DNA of 64,000 nucleotides from Entamoeba invadens IP1 (GCF_000330505.1 NW_004440309.1:76600-140599), one strand, 5' to 3'; positions 40,364 through 51,395 are shown, numbered from the stretch's first letter. The notes: generated from the sequence alone by a model not told the origin. Numbers and translations: made by a program.

Positions 40364-43300
40364 ATGCACAAAGTCGATGTCTTTTCGATGCAAATTATAA
40401 CAAAATATTTTACTGCCCCCAAAGATTTCATATCAATTATTTTAGTCTCGAAGAAATATGAATTTTTACTTGATCGTTTTAGAGAAAACCCAATACCAAT
40501 ATATCCAGATACCACGCACTTGTTTCCTAATATCCAAACACAAGTCCTTTTTACGCCATTCGATGTGGTTCTTCCAAACATAGACCGCCACGTTTATTTA
40601 TACTACGTCTCATATGACGAATTTAAAGAGAAAAACAGCACATTTGAGATATACAAAAAGGTCCATTACACGCATAAAGATGTTTCTAAATACGGTCTTC
40701 ACATCCCAGAAAACGTTTTTGTCATCGCAAGTCAGGCATTTTCGAATCAAGAAGAACTCACATCTTTTGACATTCCGTCGTACGTAACGGAGATTGGGAC
40801 CAACGCATTTGATTCATGTGGCCTTGAGAAATTATATATACCCGAGTCAGTCAGAGTCATCCAGAAATATGCGTTTGTTTACTGTGAACATTTAAAACAT
40901 GTTATTTTACCAGAGAATATAACGGTGATACCAGAGTCTTGTTTTTCAGATTGCACTATGCTTGAAACGATCAATTTTCCAACAAATCTAATCAACATCG
41001 GAAAATGTGCATTTAGTGGTGTGAACTTGAAAGAAGTTAAAATTCCAAATAACTGCCGATTGGGCAGTCAGTGTTTTGAAAACTGTGAACAGTTGACAAA
41101 AGTCGTATTGAATGGAATTCGATGTATTTCAGATTCCACATTTGAAAATTGTAAAAATCTGAAAGAAGTTGTTGATAGTGAGGAATTGGAAGAAATTGGA
41201 GAATACGCATTTGAAGGGTGTGAAAAACTTGAAATGTTTATTTTTGGTGAACATTTAAAGTTCGTTGGAAATTCGGCGTTTATAAAGTGTCAAAATCTAA
41301 GAAAAGTGATTCTTCAACATGTGAATTACGTTGGCGATTTCGCGTTTTTGGAATGCAAAAATTTAGAGGAACTTGCCATTAAAAATAAAAATTGTGTTAT
41401 TGGAAATTCCATCTTTGAAAATTGCGACAAATTGAGTGTTTTGGAAATACCAAATTACAACACAGAAATGAGACTTGAACTCACTGAAAATGAGATAATA
41501 ATATTGAACAAACTCCATATAAACACAACTGAAAAGTGTGTTGAATGCGTTGATGATAATTTCCAATTCGTCGAAAAAGAAAACGTCGACTTTTCCAAAT
41601 ATCAGAAAATTAAAAATTTTAAAACTAATGAAATGAAGAAAATCGACTTGAACACTTCAGTTGAACAAATTATGTGTAATGGTATCATATCAACATCATT
41701 GACATCTTTGTATGTACCTTCTTCTGTTGTTTTAACAGATAATTATTGCGTTAATCAGTGCAAAAAATTAAAGAATTTTGTTCTTCCTAAACACGCAAAT
41801 TGCGTTGAAAATCATTCAGTCACTGCGAATTACATAACAAACATTGAATTTCCACAACACACAACCAAATTGTCAAAATCAGCATTTGAATTTTGCAGAT
41901 TTAAAACATTTAAAATACCAGCTGGAATAAAAGAAGTTGAAGAAGATGCGATTTTCAATTGTTACAATTTGGAAAAAATAGTCGTCCCATCAACTGTGAC
42001 AAAAATCAGTAAGTCGTTTGTGACCGATTGCCAAAAACTCACAGAAATAAAAATTGAAAATAAAGCATTACTCGATACACAAAATGTGATTTTAAGAAAT
42101 CACAACGTTCTAACAAACATTTTAGATATTCCTGATTATGTTAGAGTTGTTGAAAATTTAATGAATTTTGATGAAAGTGTGACCAAATTGGTTATACCAA
42201 ACACCATCACTTATGTAAAAGATAACGCACTTTCTTCATATGAAAATTTGAAGGAACTCATTCTCCCAACCACATTGAAAGTGATTGGAAAACACATTTT
42301 CTCTTTAAATGAACACCTTTCCAAGATTCAAATTGGTAACAACACAAAAGAGGATTTCGACAAATACGTCGTCAATTTTAGCTGCCATTTACGACTTTTG
42401 AATTACGGATTTCATTTTGACAATATCGAATTTACTGATGATGATTATTTAAAAATAGGTAAACATTACAACCAAGTAATGCACATGGAAACACCGTCTA
42501 AATTTGTCACTTCAAAAACAATAGAAAACAAAGTTTATGAAAATGTACCCAATATTATTACCGATTACTCACAATTAATAATCAACACTAATCATTTTGT
42601 TATCCCTAAAGACATTACTGAAATGGTCGAATATGGTTTTTATAAATCTCATATGCACTCGGTTGATATTGTAAATGTGACAATTATAGAAGACCATTCT
42701 TTTGCAATGTGCTTTTATTTAACTCGCGTTGTCTTACCAAACAATTTATTGAAAATCAAAAATGCAGCTTTTGCCAATTGTTATTCTCTGAAAGAAATTT
42801 TGCTACCAAAAAGTCTTCAAGAAGTAGAGGAGAGTGCTTTTAACCATTGCTCATCACTTACTAAATTTGTTTGTGACGATAAAGATGTCGTTTTTGGAAA
42901 GAAATGTTTTGCTAATTGCATTTCACTCAAAGAAATACCTCAAATAAAAAGTGTTGGCAGTGCGATGTTTATGAACTGCAAAAGACTCGAGGAAGTGACT
43001 TTATATGAAGGGTGTGAGTGTGTTAGTGATGTCGCGTTTTTTAAATGTTTTGCACTCTCAAAAATTGAAATACCAAAAAGCCTTACAAAAATTGGAGTCT
43101 TTGCGTTTAGAGGCTGTGAGTCCCTTAAAGAAGTGGAAATACCAGAAACCGTTTTGACTGTTGAAGATGGTGCTTTTTACAACTGCAAGCAATTAACAAA
43201 AGTGGTTTGCAAAAACAAAAATATCTTGGGGAAATGTGATCTGTTCGAAGGATGTGATTCATTAAGATATTTAGACTTTGGTAACGATGATTCAAAATAC

Positions 43301-43762
43301 CAATTTGAAGTGAGTTTTTCGTTTGCAGAGCAAATGAAAAAACACAACATCAGTTGTGAAACTATTACAGTGAAGAGAAGTGATGTTCTTAAATTTGGAA
43401 CTTCTCAAATGGTTACAGAAATACAAACAAACAAATTCATTCATAAAATAGACGAAGGGTGTTTCTTCATGAACACGGAAATAACTACAATTGACATTCC
43501 AGATGAAGTCAAAGAACTTGGGATCTATGCATTTTACAACTGCAACAACTTGAGTAAAATTGTTATATCAAAGAACATCACAGAAGTCCCTTCTTTTTGT
43601 TTTGATGGATGTACTAACTTGCTTTCAATCACGTTTAAAAGTAAAATACAGAAATATAAGATGTTATGTTTCAACGAATGTTCGCAGTTAAAGGGGAAAG
43701 TTGATGCTTCTGGAGATTGTTTTGAACTTATAGAAGATGATGATGATTCGTATAGTGAATAA
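40364..43762 (+). CDS. BspA-like leucine-rich-repeat protein (LRR_5 type)
   Basis: A 1132-residue intronless protein of the large BspA-like family of Entamoeba. After an N-terminal domain of about 60 residues typical of the family (FTAPKDFISIILVSKKYEFLLDRF), the rest is tandem repeats of about 23 residues with the pattern I-P-x-x-V-x-x-I-x-x-x-A-F-x-x-C-x-x-L, many clearly readable (for example IPESVRVIQKYAF, IPKSLTKIGVFAF). These form a curved beta-solenoid resembling that of Treponema and Bacteroides BspA, which bind host matrix or fibrinogen. Several repeats are degenerate (about residues 360-480). It has no signal peptide or membrane segment, like most members in E. histolytica, so its location is uncertain. 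It ends with an acidic DDDDSYSE-type tail. Confidence 0.92.
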   Translation: MHKVDVFSMQIITKYFTAPKDFISIILVSKKYEFLLDRFRENPIPIYPDTTHLFPNIQTQVLFTPFDVVLPNIDRHVYLYYVSYDEFKEKNSTFEIYKKVHYTHKDVSKYGLHIPENVFVIASQAFSNQEELTSFDIPSYVTEIGTNAFDSCGLEKLYIPESVRVIQKYAFVYCEHLKHVILPENITVIPESCFSDCTMLETINFPTNLINIGKCAFSGVNLKEVKIPNNCRLGSQCFENCEQLTKVVLNGIRCISDSTFENCKNLKEVVDSEELEEIGEYAFEGCEKLEMFIFGEHLKFVGNSAFIKCQNLRKVILQHVNYVGDFAFLECKNLEELAIKNKNCVIGNSIFENCDKLSVLEIPNYNTEMRLELTENEIIILNKLHINTTEKCVECVDDNFQFVEKENVDFSKYQKIKNFKTNEMKKIDLNTSVEQIMCNGIISTSLTSLYVPSSVVLTDNYCVNQCKKLKNFVLPKHANCVENHSVTANYITNIEFPQHTTKLSKSAFEFCRFKTFKIPAGIKEVEEDAIFNCYNLEKIVVPSTVTKISKSFVTDCQKLTEIKIENKALLDTQNVILRNHNVLTNILDIPDYVRVVENLMNFDESVTKLVIPNTITYVKDNALSSYENLKELILPTTLKVIGKHIFSLNEHLSKIQIGNNTKEDFDKYVVNFSCHLRLLNYGFHFDNIEFTDDDYLKIGKHYNQVMHMETPSKFVTSKTIENKVYENVPNIITDYSQLIINTNHFVIPKDITEMVEYGFYKSHMHSVDIVNVTIIEDHSFAMCFYLTRVVLPNNLLKIKNAAFANCYSLKEILLPKSLQEVEESAFNHCSSLTKFVCDDKDVVFGKKCFANCISLKEIPQIKSVGSAMFMNCKRLEEVTLYEGCECVSDVAFFKCFALSKIEIPKSLTKIGVFAFRGCESLKEVEIPETVLTVEDGAFYNCKQLTKVVCKNKNILGKCDLFEGCDSLRYLDFGNDDSKYQFEVSFSFAEQMKKHNISCETITVKRSDVLKFGTSQMVTEIQTNKFIHKIDEGCFFMNTEITTIDIPDEVKELGIYAFYNCNNLSKIVISKNITEVPSFCFDGCTNLLSITFKSKIQKYKMLCFNECSQLKGKVDASGDCFELIEDDDDSYSE

Positions 43763-43903
43763 TTTACATCTTTTTTCTTTTTAGTGTTTCAATAAAAGAC
43801 TTTTGAAACTGATTAATTGTTGAACTAATTTTAATTATTAAAATATCTATTTAATAATTGAAAATTTGTCGGCTTTTTATTTTGGGATTCTAATTATTCT
43901 TTT

Positions 43904-43913
43904 GAACTTGAAA
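43904..43913 (+). promoter_or_regulatory. GAACTTGAAA motif before the beta-adaptin gene
   Basis: An exact 10-base copy lies 22 bases before the ATG at 43936. Confidence 0.5.
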
Positions 43914-43935
43914 AACTCGAAACTTTAGAAGTGAA

Positions 43936-46530
43936 ATGCGTAAATTTCTCTTTGGAAATGTCGGACAAAAGACACCACAGTCGACACCATCAACCCCAAC
44001 AAAGAAAATACCGAAGAAATATAAAGATGAAAAACAAAAAGATGAACTTCAAGAACTGAAAGACTGTCTCCAGTCGAAAAATGTGAACGACCAAAAAGAA
44101 GCAATGAAAAAAATAGTCTTAGCAACTGCAGAAGGAAAGGAATGCGGATTTATGTATATGGACGTTTTAAAGATCATTGGAACTCCTGACATTTCTTTGA
44201 AGCAATTGATTTATTTATATATAGCTACGTACGCATCAGTCGATGAACAAGAAGCAATTCTCACCGTCAATTCTCTTATCATCGACTCGACTAACCACGA
44301 CCCACACGTTAAAGGACTTGCATTTCGGACTATGGGGAATATCAAACTGAAAACAACAGCAGAGTACTTTGTCCAGCCTTTGATTAAAGGGTTAAAAGAC
44401 AGTGACTCATATGTAAAGCGATGCGCCATTTTAAGTCTTCTTAAAATACTTCAAATACCCAATGTTACAGTTGACTTCAAGGCAATTGGGAACTCCATAT
44501 TAAATGAATTAGAAGACGGTGATAGTGTAGTGGTTGCCGCAATACTTTCTGTTGCCTCTGAAATTCCAGCTTTATCAAGAATGGTCCAAACAGAACAAGT
44601 AGCTACTAAGGTTGTTCATTTACTTGAAGGAAGTAATGACTGGGATCAATCAGTGTTTTTAAAATATTTCAATGAGTACAAACCACACTCTAAAAGAGAA
44701 GCGGAGATGATTGTTCAAACTGTATTTGATAAGTGTTCTGTTGTGAACGAAGGGATAGTCATTGACACTCTTAAACTTGTTCTTCGATTCAAAGATTTTT
44801 TGGACCCACAAACACTCGAAGAAGACTACGTCATTCTTGCAAATATTATTTTGAAAGTAAATGCAAAATTAACGAGTCAAAAACAACATGAAATGCTTTA
44901 TATCCTTTACAGAAACATCAAGCACTTTATTACGTTAAAAAAGGAACTTTTCTCGTCACAAATCAGTTGTTTCTATATCATGTACGAAGACCCAATTTTC
45001 TTGAGAACAGAAAAAATCGAAATTCTATTATTGTTAGTAGAAGAGTCGACAGTGAAAGACCTTCTTGATGAGTTAAGTGAGTCAGCGACAGCGTCTTTGG
45101 ATTTTGCACCACGGTTGTTATTAACTATTTCGACATTAGTCACAAAGTTTCCGTCGTTGGGGAACAAGTGTGTCTCTGTGATAGTCAAAATATCAAGAGA
45201 AGTCCCAATGCTGAGTGAAAGTTGCTTAGTTTCTCTGTGTGAGATATTACTCACTACTAATGGAAAATACATGAAAGCCCTTCCCTGTGTTTTGGAGAAC
45301 ATTCAGGAAATGGGAAGTGCTGATGCAAAAGTCGCTTTACTGACTTTGTGTGGCGAGTTCCCAAACAGCATCGAGAACCCTCGGGAAGTCTTGTTAGACT
45401 TTATCGAACATTACCAAGAAGAGAGTTTGGAAGTCAGACTTTCGCTTATGATTGCGACAGCAAAAGTGTACCAAGCATTACCTTTCACTGAGACGACTCG
45501 AAAGGTTTTGGAGTGTGCGATGAAGTCGAACGAATATGTTGAGAGAGAGCTTGCCGTCTCTTTGTGGCGTAAGTTAGCGAAGAGTGAGAAAATAGTCCAT
45601 ATCAACAGTCTAGGCGTTGTCAGAGGAAATGGTAACAAAGACTTTTTGTATCACATTGGTGAGGTTTCAACCGTCCTTGAGATCTCTCCAAGCAAGATGC
45701 ATCGATATATCGACAAGCCCAAAAGAGTTACTGAAATCAGTTTGGATTCCGAGAAGCAAAATGATGTTGATAACAAAAACATAGAATTATTCAAAAAGCT
45801 CAAAGACAAGTTGAAAACGCAAAGAGGGTTATATGGGCCAGAAGAAACGGATGAGAACAAATTAATGAGTGTTGGGAACAACCCCAACGATTTTGTGGGA
45901 TCTGGATTTTTATTCAAAAAAGACGGTGTTTTGTATCTCCGCGTTGGTCTCAAAAACATTTCAAAAAGTTGTATTTCGGGACTTTTTATTCAATTTGATT
46001 CAAACAGTTTTGGAGCGACATGTGGCAATTTTGAAGACACGAGTTTTGAAAATGGCGAGGTGATCAAAAATGATATTCCAATCAGTTTTGATGAGACAAA
46101 AGTTAAAAAGGGACCTTTAGATAACTCCATCCGAATTGGGATCGCACACAAAGACAGAAGAGTCTCATTCTACACACTAAAGGTTCCAATCTACTTCATG
46201 ATGAAAAAAGTCGAGAGCATCGAGCCACGACAATCAGCGGAACTCTTCCACAAAATGCCATTTGAAAAGACTCTGAATCTCAAACTATTCCAAGTGGTTT
46301 CCACGAATGTGAAAACGCTCTTAACAGACACTATAGGCTTCCAAGTTGTTGCTGAAAAGGTTGAAGAGCAAAACGCAAAAGTGATAGTTCGGATGGTTGT
46401 GAATCCGACATATAACATCATTGGAGAAATTAATGTACTTGGCGAGAGTAATGCGGTGAACATACACTTGAAGTCGGAGAACGAAACATTACTTGACGCC
46501 TTTTGCACGTCTTTACAGACTCTCTTCTAA
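43936..46530 (+). CDS. Beta-adaptin, AP complex large subunit
   Basis: An 864-residue intronless protein. The N-terminal trunk of HEAT-like helices starts with ELKDCLQSKNVNDQKEAMKK, then ATAEGKECGFMYMDVLKI and YLYIATYASVDEQEAILTVNSL, and continues with AFRTMGNIK; this order matches beta-adaptins (KKVIAAMTVGKD, YLYLMNYA, RALAVRTMG). The C-terminal 200 residues have an appendage-like beta region (VLYLRVGLKNISKSCISGLFIQF) and a platform. Beta-adaptins are one of the two large subunits of clathrin adaptor complexes and bind clathrin and cargo. A Ser/Thr/Pro/Lys-rich 40-residue N-terminal extension (TPQSTPSTPTKK) is unusual. AP-1/2, AP-3 and AP-4 cannot be separated with confidence. A GAACTTGAAA motif precedes the start. 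Confidence 0.88.
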   Translation: MRKFLFGNVGQKTPQSTPSTPTKKIPKKYKDEKQKDELQELKDCLQSKNVNDQKEAMKKIVLATAEGKECGFMYMDVLKIIGTPDISLKQLIYLYIATYASVDEQEAILTVNSLIIDSTNHDPHVKGLAFRTMGNIKLKTTAEYFVQPLIKGLKDSDSYVKRCAILSLLKILQIPNVTVDFKAIGNSILNELEDGDSVVVAAILSVASEIPALSRMVQTEQVATKVVHLLEGSNDWDQSVFLKYFNEYKPHSKREAEMIVQTVFDKCSVVNEGIVIDTLKLVLRFKDFLDPQTLEEDYVILANIILKVNAKLTSQKQHEMLYILYRNIKHFITLKKELFSSQISCFYIMYEDPIFLRTEKIEILLLLVEESTVKDLLDELSESATASLDFAPRLLLTISTLVTKFPSLGNKCVSVIVKISREVPMLSESCLVSLCEILLTTNGKYMKALPCVLENIQEMGSADAKVALLTLCGEFPNSIENPREVLLDFIEHYQEESLEVRLSLMIATAKVYQALPFTETTRKVLECAMKSNEYVERELAVSLWRKLAKSEKIVHINSLGVVRGNGNKDFLYHIGEVSTVLEISPSKMHRYIDKPKRVTEISLDSEKQNDVDNKNIELFKKLKDKLKTQRGLYGPEETDENKLMSVGNNPNDFVGSGFLFKKDGVLYLRVGLKNISKSCISGLFIQFDSNSFGATCGNFEDTSFENGEVIKNDIPISFDETKVKKGPLDNSIRIGIAHKDRRVSFYTLKVPIYFMMKKVESIEPRQSAELFHKMPFEKTLNLKLFQVVSTNVKTLLTDTIGFQVVAEKVEEQNAKVIVRMVVNPTYNIIGEINVLGESNAVNIHLKSENETLLDAFCTSLQTLF

Positions 46531-46607
46531 GTATTAAGAGTTGGATTGTTTTGTTATAACTTTTCCTTTCACTTTTAGTAGTAAACAAAACTATCTTTAA
46601 ATTGCCT

Positions 46608-46617
46608 GAACTTGAAA
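46608..46617 (+). promoter_or_regulatory. GAACTTGAAA motif before the aspartyl aminopeptidase gene
   Basis: An exact 10-base copy lies 12 bases before the ATG at 46630. Confidence 0.5.
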
Positions 46618-46629
46618 TATAAAAACCAA

Positions 46630-47916
46630 ATGAGTTCGTCGGGTTTCATCGACTTTTTAAATCACGCGAGTGGCTCGCAATTCGCCGCTTGTGCATATAC
46701 AAAGTCAGTTCTTGTTGAATCTGGATATACAGAACTCCACGAGTCTGAACTTTGGAATTTGGAACCACAGAAAAAGTACTTTTTGGTTCGTGGAAATTCA
46801 GCGATTGTTGCGTTCCACACGAACAAAAGCACTTCGACGTCTCGCATGATTATATCTGGTTCGCATTTGGACTCCCCTTATTTGAAACTGAAGCCAAATG
46901 CCGATTTAACATCAGTTGGGTTAGTGGGAGTAGCTTGTGAGACTTATGGAGGTGGGATATGGAACACTTGGTTTGATAGAGACTTGGGGGTATCTGGAAG
47001 AGTCGTTTTAAAGAACGGAGAGCAGAGAATATTCACAGTCAAACAGCCAATTTTGGACATTCCAGCGTTGTGTGTACATCTTGACAAAGACAAGAAATAT
47101 TTGGTTGACACAGAAAAGGACTTACACGCTTATTTGAAATCGTCCGATAAGAAAGAGTCTGCCACAAAGTACATTCTTGAAAAGATTTGCGATGATCTGA
47201 ATGTACCAAAAGATTCGATCGAGTCTTACGACATTTGTTTGTGTGACTCACAACCAGCTACAATGTTAGCGAACAAATTTATAGTAGGGCAGGGAATCGA
47301 TAATTTGAACGGAGTGTACACATCCCTCATGGCGTTCTTTAACTCCGAGAAAGAGAACTTGGAGAAAGAGCAGCTTGACGTTTTTGTGGCGTTTGATAAC
47401 GAAGAAGTTGGTTCTGTGACACGTACTGGTGCTGAGAGCAATTTCTTAGAAAAAATTCTACATAGAGTCCACTTTTCTCTTTTCAAAAATTGCACAACTG
47501 AAAGCTACGATATAAGTTGCGCGAAGTCAATTGCCCTGTCTGTTGATGGCGCACATGCTAACCATCCTAACATCGACAAATCAGAAAAGAATCACAAAGT
47601 GACTCTTAATGGAGGGCCAGTCTTGAAAAATCACTGTGGACAGAGATATATGTCTGACGCCTTTTTAAGGTTGTTGATTCAAAAAGCGGCTGTAGATGTG
47701 AAAACTCAAACGTTTGTTTTAAGACAAGACTTGGCGGGTGGATCAACAATAGGGCCCCACGTGTCGGCTTGCACTGGTATCACCACAATCGACTTGGGTA
47801 ATCCAATGTTGTCAATGCACTCCATCAGAGAGATTTGTGGCGCACAAGATGTTGAAGCAATGACCGCTTTGATTGAAAAGTGTTACACAAACTTCCCCTG
47901 CTTGGAAAACTTTTAA
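46630..47916 (+). CDS. Aspartyl aminopeptidase, M18 family
   Basis: The 428-residue product matches DNPEP-type M18 metallo-aminopeptidases, which release N-terminal Asp or Glu from peptides in the cytosol. The zinc ligands and catalytic residues are visible: H79 in SGSHLDSPYLKLKP, D224 in GQGIDNLNG, E258-E259 in DNEEVGS, D306 in SVDGAHANHP and H397 in LSMHSIRE. The tail LAGGSTIGPHVSACTGITTI is also typical. Length is usual. The true ATG is 46630, since codons before it lack ATG and a promoter motif lies immediately upstream. The gene is co-directional with the beta-adaptin gene, 99 bases away, but has its own motif. Confidence 0.95.
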   Translation: MSSSGFIDFLNHASGSQFAACAYTKSVLVESGYTELHESELWNLEPQKKYFLVRGNSAIVAFHTNKSTSTSRMIISGSHLDSPYLKLKPNADLTSVGLVGVACETYGGGIWNTWFDRDLGVSGRVVLKNGEQRIFTVKQPILDIPALCVHLDKDKKYLVDTEKDLHAYLKSSDKKESATKYILEKICDDLNVPKDSIESYDICLCDSQPATMLANKFIVGQGIDNLNGVYTSLMAFFNSEKENLEKEQLDVFVAFDNEEVGSVTRTGAESNFLEKILHRVHFSLFKNCTTESYDISCAKSIALSVDGAHANHPNIDKSEKNHKVTLNGGPVLKNHCGQRYMSDAFLRLLIQKAAVDVKTQTFVLRQDLAGGSTIGPHVSACTGITTIDLGNPMLSMHSIREICGAQDVEAMTALIEKCYTNFPCLENF

Positions 47917-48224
47917 TCGATCAATTCTAATAGTTGTAGTTTAATATACTATACATAAATTATACGTTACACTTCTGAAGAATAGTAACCAAAAAAATCA
48001 AAATTAGGGTTTCCCGAAAGTATTGGAAATAAAGTGGCAAATTTTGGTTTAACAAAAAATTGATAAAGTTGCTAAAAATAGTGTTTAGCAAGGGAGAAAC
48101 GATCACACCATTTAACTATAAAAAGTAGTTAAATAATTATAATGATATGGTTTTATAGGATAATCAAAACAACCCAAATAGCGTTTTCTCTGTGTTGTTA
48201 TATGTAGCGAACTGAAAAGTTTCA
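47917..48224. other. Intergenic DNA
   Basis: 308 bases with no gene. GAACTGAAAAG at 48209-48219, a variant of the common motif, lies just before the ATG at 48225. Confidence 0.5.
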
Positions 48225-50053
48225 ATGAGCTACACACACTCAACTTCACCGTCATTGTCAGGAAAACGGATGTCCGTTTCGTCACTCTTTGGATCGCCAA
48301 AGAAGGCGAAGCGCACGTTTGTCGAGCAAATTCACTTTGAAGTGACTATAGAGTCTGTTAGTGGATTGGAGGAGTACAACGAAACAGTAGTTTTTATGAA
48401 ATGGCGAAGAGGGTCAACACGGAATTCGGGAAATTTGAAGCGAATTTTGGTGGAGAAAGGCGTTGCTTTGTTCAGTTCTTTAATCTCATTTGATGTCACT
48501 GTAGAAAGAGACTCGAAGACAAACCAATACAAGACGGAAAAGGCACTTAAACTTGAATTAGTTTCAACGACAGAAAAGGGGGAGAAAACACGTGGTGTTC
48601 TATCTTTAGATTTACTGACTTATTTGGACACTAAAAAGGCGACTGAAAAAGTCCAATTTGAAGGGAAGAAATATACACTGAATTTTTTGGTCGACTTCTC
48701 GATGAAAGACCCACTAAATGTACAGAAGAATGTTTTGCTCTCTGCCGACCAAAGTGAGTGCTCAGATGTCTTTTCTCCGCGCCGTTTAACCCCTCGAAAA
48801 ACACATGTAGTACATGGGATAACAACATCGACTCCAGGAATACCAAAAGACCACGACAGTACTGAAAGCTCGTATTCCCCACGAGAAGAAAATGCAGAGA
48901 AGAAGTTTTTGGAACTCCAAGTGAAATACACGCAGATGGAAAATCACTTGGAAGAAGTAATTCAAGAACTTGAGGAGTGTAAAATGGAGTCTAAAAGTAA
49001 AGATCTGGCAACTGGAGAAGATACACCAACGTCTACTTTCATTGTTGATAACATCATTTGCACGGACTACGGGTTTAATGGTAATTACACAACTGCTGCA
49101 CTTGAAATAGCTGCTGTTATTAACGAAAAAAGTGTGCGCAATGATACTAATAGTAGGTATTACAACACCATTATAAAGGCTATTTCTGGAATGGCGAAAA
49201 CGTCAAATGACAAGCCAAACATCATCGCGTATTGGATAGCAACAGTGTGCGCACTCGAACACAAAACAGCTTCTTTGAATTCACCAATTAAGGAAACTCT
49301 AAGTAAAATTGAACTCCTCAAAGACAAACTGAAGTGTCTTTTAGACGACTTGTTGTCGACTTACATTCAACTATGTGTTGGCGATATGTCTGTGTTGATC
49401 AAAGATTTACAAGACAGAGAAAATGTGTTTGTTTTTGTTCAGCGACAAATCAACAGAACGTTCTAATTAGTAGACGAATGGACTGCTATTCAAGTCTCAT
49501 TCAAACAGTAAAGCATTTGGACAACTACAAAGTCCCAACTGAAGTGATCGATTGTGTTGTAGTTGAATATGCCAATACCATAGATCGATTCTTGTTCACA
49601 ATGATCATGCGAGACTCGGAGCGGTTTAGTGTTCAGCGTGGTCTATCCCTCAAAATGAAGAATGATGCCTTTCGAGAATTTATGGGCAAAAAGTTTTGTA
49701 AGACCCGTGAAGTGTCTTTCCATCGCATTACTGAAGTCTGTCTTCTGATGTTGATGGACGTTTCTCAATTCACTTCAATGCAAAAGATTACAGAGGCCAT
49801 CCAACAGAAGGTATTAACCAACGAAGACGTGATCCGTTCACTATTAAAATTGAATCCTCAACTGTTTGTTCTAATATAATATAATATATTTATACTATAT
49901 ATAGAGTCTTCATTCAACACATTGACAAATAGTGATCCCACAATTATAAAGAAACTCTGTGATGAGTGTAAGATCGACACGTCTTTGCCACCACACTACC
50001 CAAAGATGTTTCAACCTGTTTTACTTCCAAAGGAAGTCTTTGACAATTTGTAA
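48225..50053 (+). CDS. NT-C2 plus dilute (DIL) domain protein, three exons
   Basis: Exons 48225-49426, 49471-49863 and 49933-50053, with introns of 44 and 69 bases (both GTTTGT...TAG), give 571 residues. An acceptor 3 bases later for intron 1 is also in frame. The N-terminus has an NT-C2 domain as in EEIG1/EHBP1 (about 30-165), then a Ser-rich linker, a coiled coil at about 225-255, and from about 310 a dilute-type domain: NIIAYWIATVCALEHKT matches the DIL start, and FLFTMIMRDSERFSVQRGLSLKM matches FNxLLLR...CS...G.QI. The last exon supplies the helix LDPTIIKKLCDEC. DIL domains are known from the cargo-binding tails of class V myosins. The protein likely links membranes or small GTPases to cargo transport. 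Confidence 0.82.
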
Positions 50054-50152
50054 GTGACTTTTTCTAGTTCTTTTTTAAAAAAATGACGCAATTGATCTAA
50101 TCAATTACAAAGGCATTATCAAAGGTCATAAAAACATCAGAAAGAAGTGGAA

Positions 50153-50950
50153 TTACATACCGAGTGATTGGTCGCCTTGGAAAGAAGAGATGAAGCTGTT
50201 TGCATAGTCCCCCGACATGTCGTTTGTGAATGACATTGGTGGGTTTTGTTGTTGTTGAGCTTGTTGTGGGAGCGTCTGTGGCATCTGTGCACTCTGTTGA
50301 ATAGGTTGAGACTGTTGTGGTACGATGTTTTGTTGTTGTTGAATTGGTTGTGGAGGGATCGATTGTGACATCTGTGAGCCTTGATTATTGAGTGGAGCAT
50401 GTAAAGCAGCTCCGGGGGGTTGTTGCATCACTTGTTGAGCAGCGACCTGGAAGTGACGACGAATGAATTTATTGAATCGGTCGATTTGGTCTAGATATGA
50501 GTACAATAGATAACTTCACCAAAGACATCTTCACAAGAACAAACCATTGAGTGTGACACGAATTTCATAGGCGATGAAATACTCTCTGTTTTGTGCGATA
50601 AGGATTTGAAGAACATAAGTTGTGACGTCCTGTGATATTCCTTTTTTCTCCAATTCGTATATGATTTGTTGATAGTTATAATAGTACTGCAAATATTGTT
50701 CGATTAGGGTTTTAACTAAAACAGTATCGAACTGTGGTTGTTGTGACGGTTGTTGTTGTCCCAGTTGTTGTGGTTGTTGTCCGGGTTGGGGGTCGAAAAA
50801 TTGTTGTTGTTGTTGTCCTGGCTGTATTTGTTGGTACATTTGTTGCTGTTGTTGTCCTTGGAACTGTTGGTATTGTGTATATCCTTGTTGCTGGAAATTT
50901 TTGTCTACAGGTTGTGCTTGTGGGAGGGGGACGTTTGTACCGCCGTTCAT
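50153..50950 (-). CDS. Gln-rich protein with a plant-type A_thal_3526-like domain, spliced
   Basis: Exons 50545-50950 and 50153-50490 join across a 54-base intron (GTTTGT...TAG) to give 247 residues. The first 70 residues are Gln/Pro/Gly-rich. Residues about 77-150 (LIEQYLQYYYNYQQII followed by IAQNREYFIAYEIR and DQIDRFNKFIRRHF) resemble the domain of unknown function named in Arabidopsis as A_thal_3526 (pattern LIExCLxxYM...ENxEFFxAYxxRLxL..QI..FN.L); the splice is inside this domain and completes it. The C-terminal half is Gln/Pro/Met-rich and disordered. Transcriptional cofactors often look like this; function is not known. Strong Gln codon runs make an antisense open frame that is not a gene. 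Confidence 0.8.
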
Positions 50951-51395
50951 TTTTTCTTATTTTTGAGTTTTTTGAGTTTCATCAAAATTTTTATCATAAT
51001 TTTTGTGAAGGAAAACTGTCTACAACTTTTGTTTCAAAAAGACAAAAAGGCTTTATTTCTTTCCTGTCTTTTGATGGTTTTTTGACCTCTTTTTGGGGTT
51101 CTTTTGTTATCTTCTTTATTTGCTTCGATCAAACTTCTTCGAGTTTGATTTTTAGGGTTTGATCTTCAAATTTTATATTAGATCATCTATTATTAATTTA
51201 TAGTTTATATTGAATTTATTTATAGTTATTTAACTAGTATTTATGAAAAATAAGTAATTACAAGATCAATATGTTCTATTTATAGACATAAGTACTATAC
51301 TAATGTAGTTTAAAATACAATTTTAACTAAAATTGTATCGTCTATTCTTAAACTAGATGGTAAAGAATAATTAATAAGTATTTTATTATTAAATA
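50951..51395. other. Upstream region of the Gln-rich gene
   Basis: No gene is recognised. Near the start codon, tandem AAACTCAAAA-type units replace the common motif (coding strand of 50960-50990), and a short inverted repeat, TCAAACTTCTTCGAGTTTGA, lies at about 51128-51147. Confidence 0.45.

Noticed and set aside
50734..51162. Val-rich open frame opposite the Gln-rich gene
   Set aside because: It is the complement of CAA/CAG runs in the spliced gene on the minus strand.
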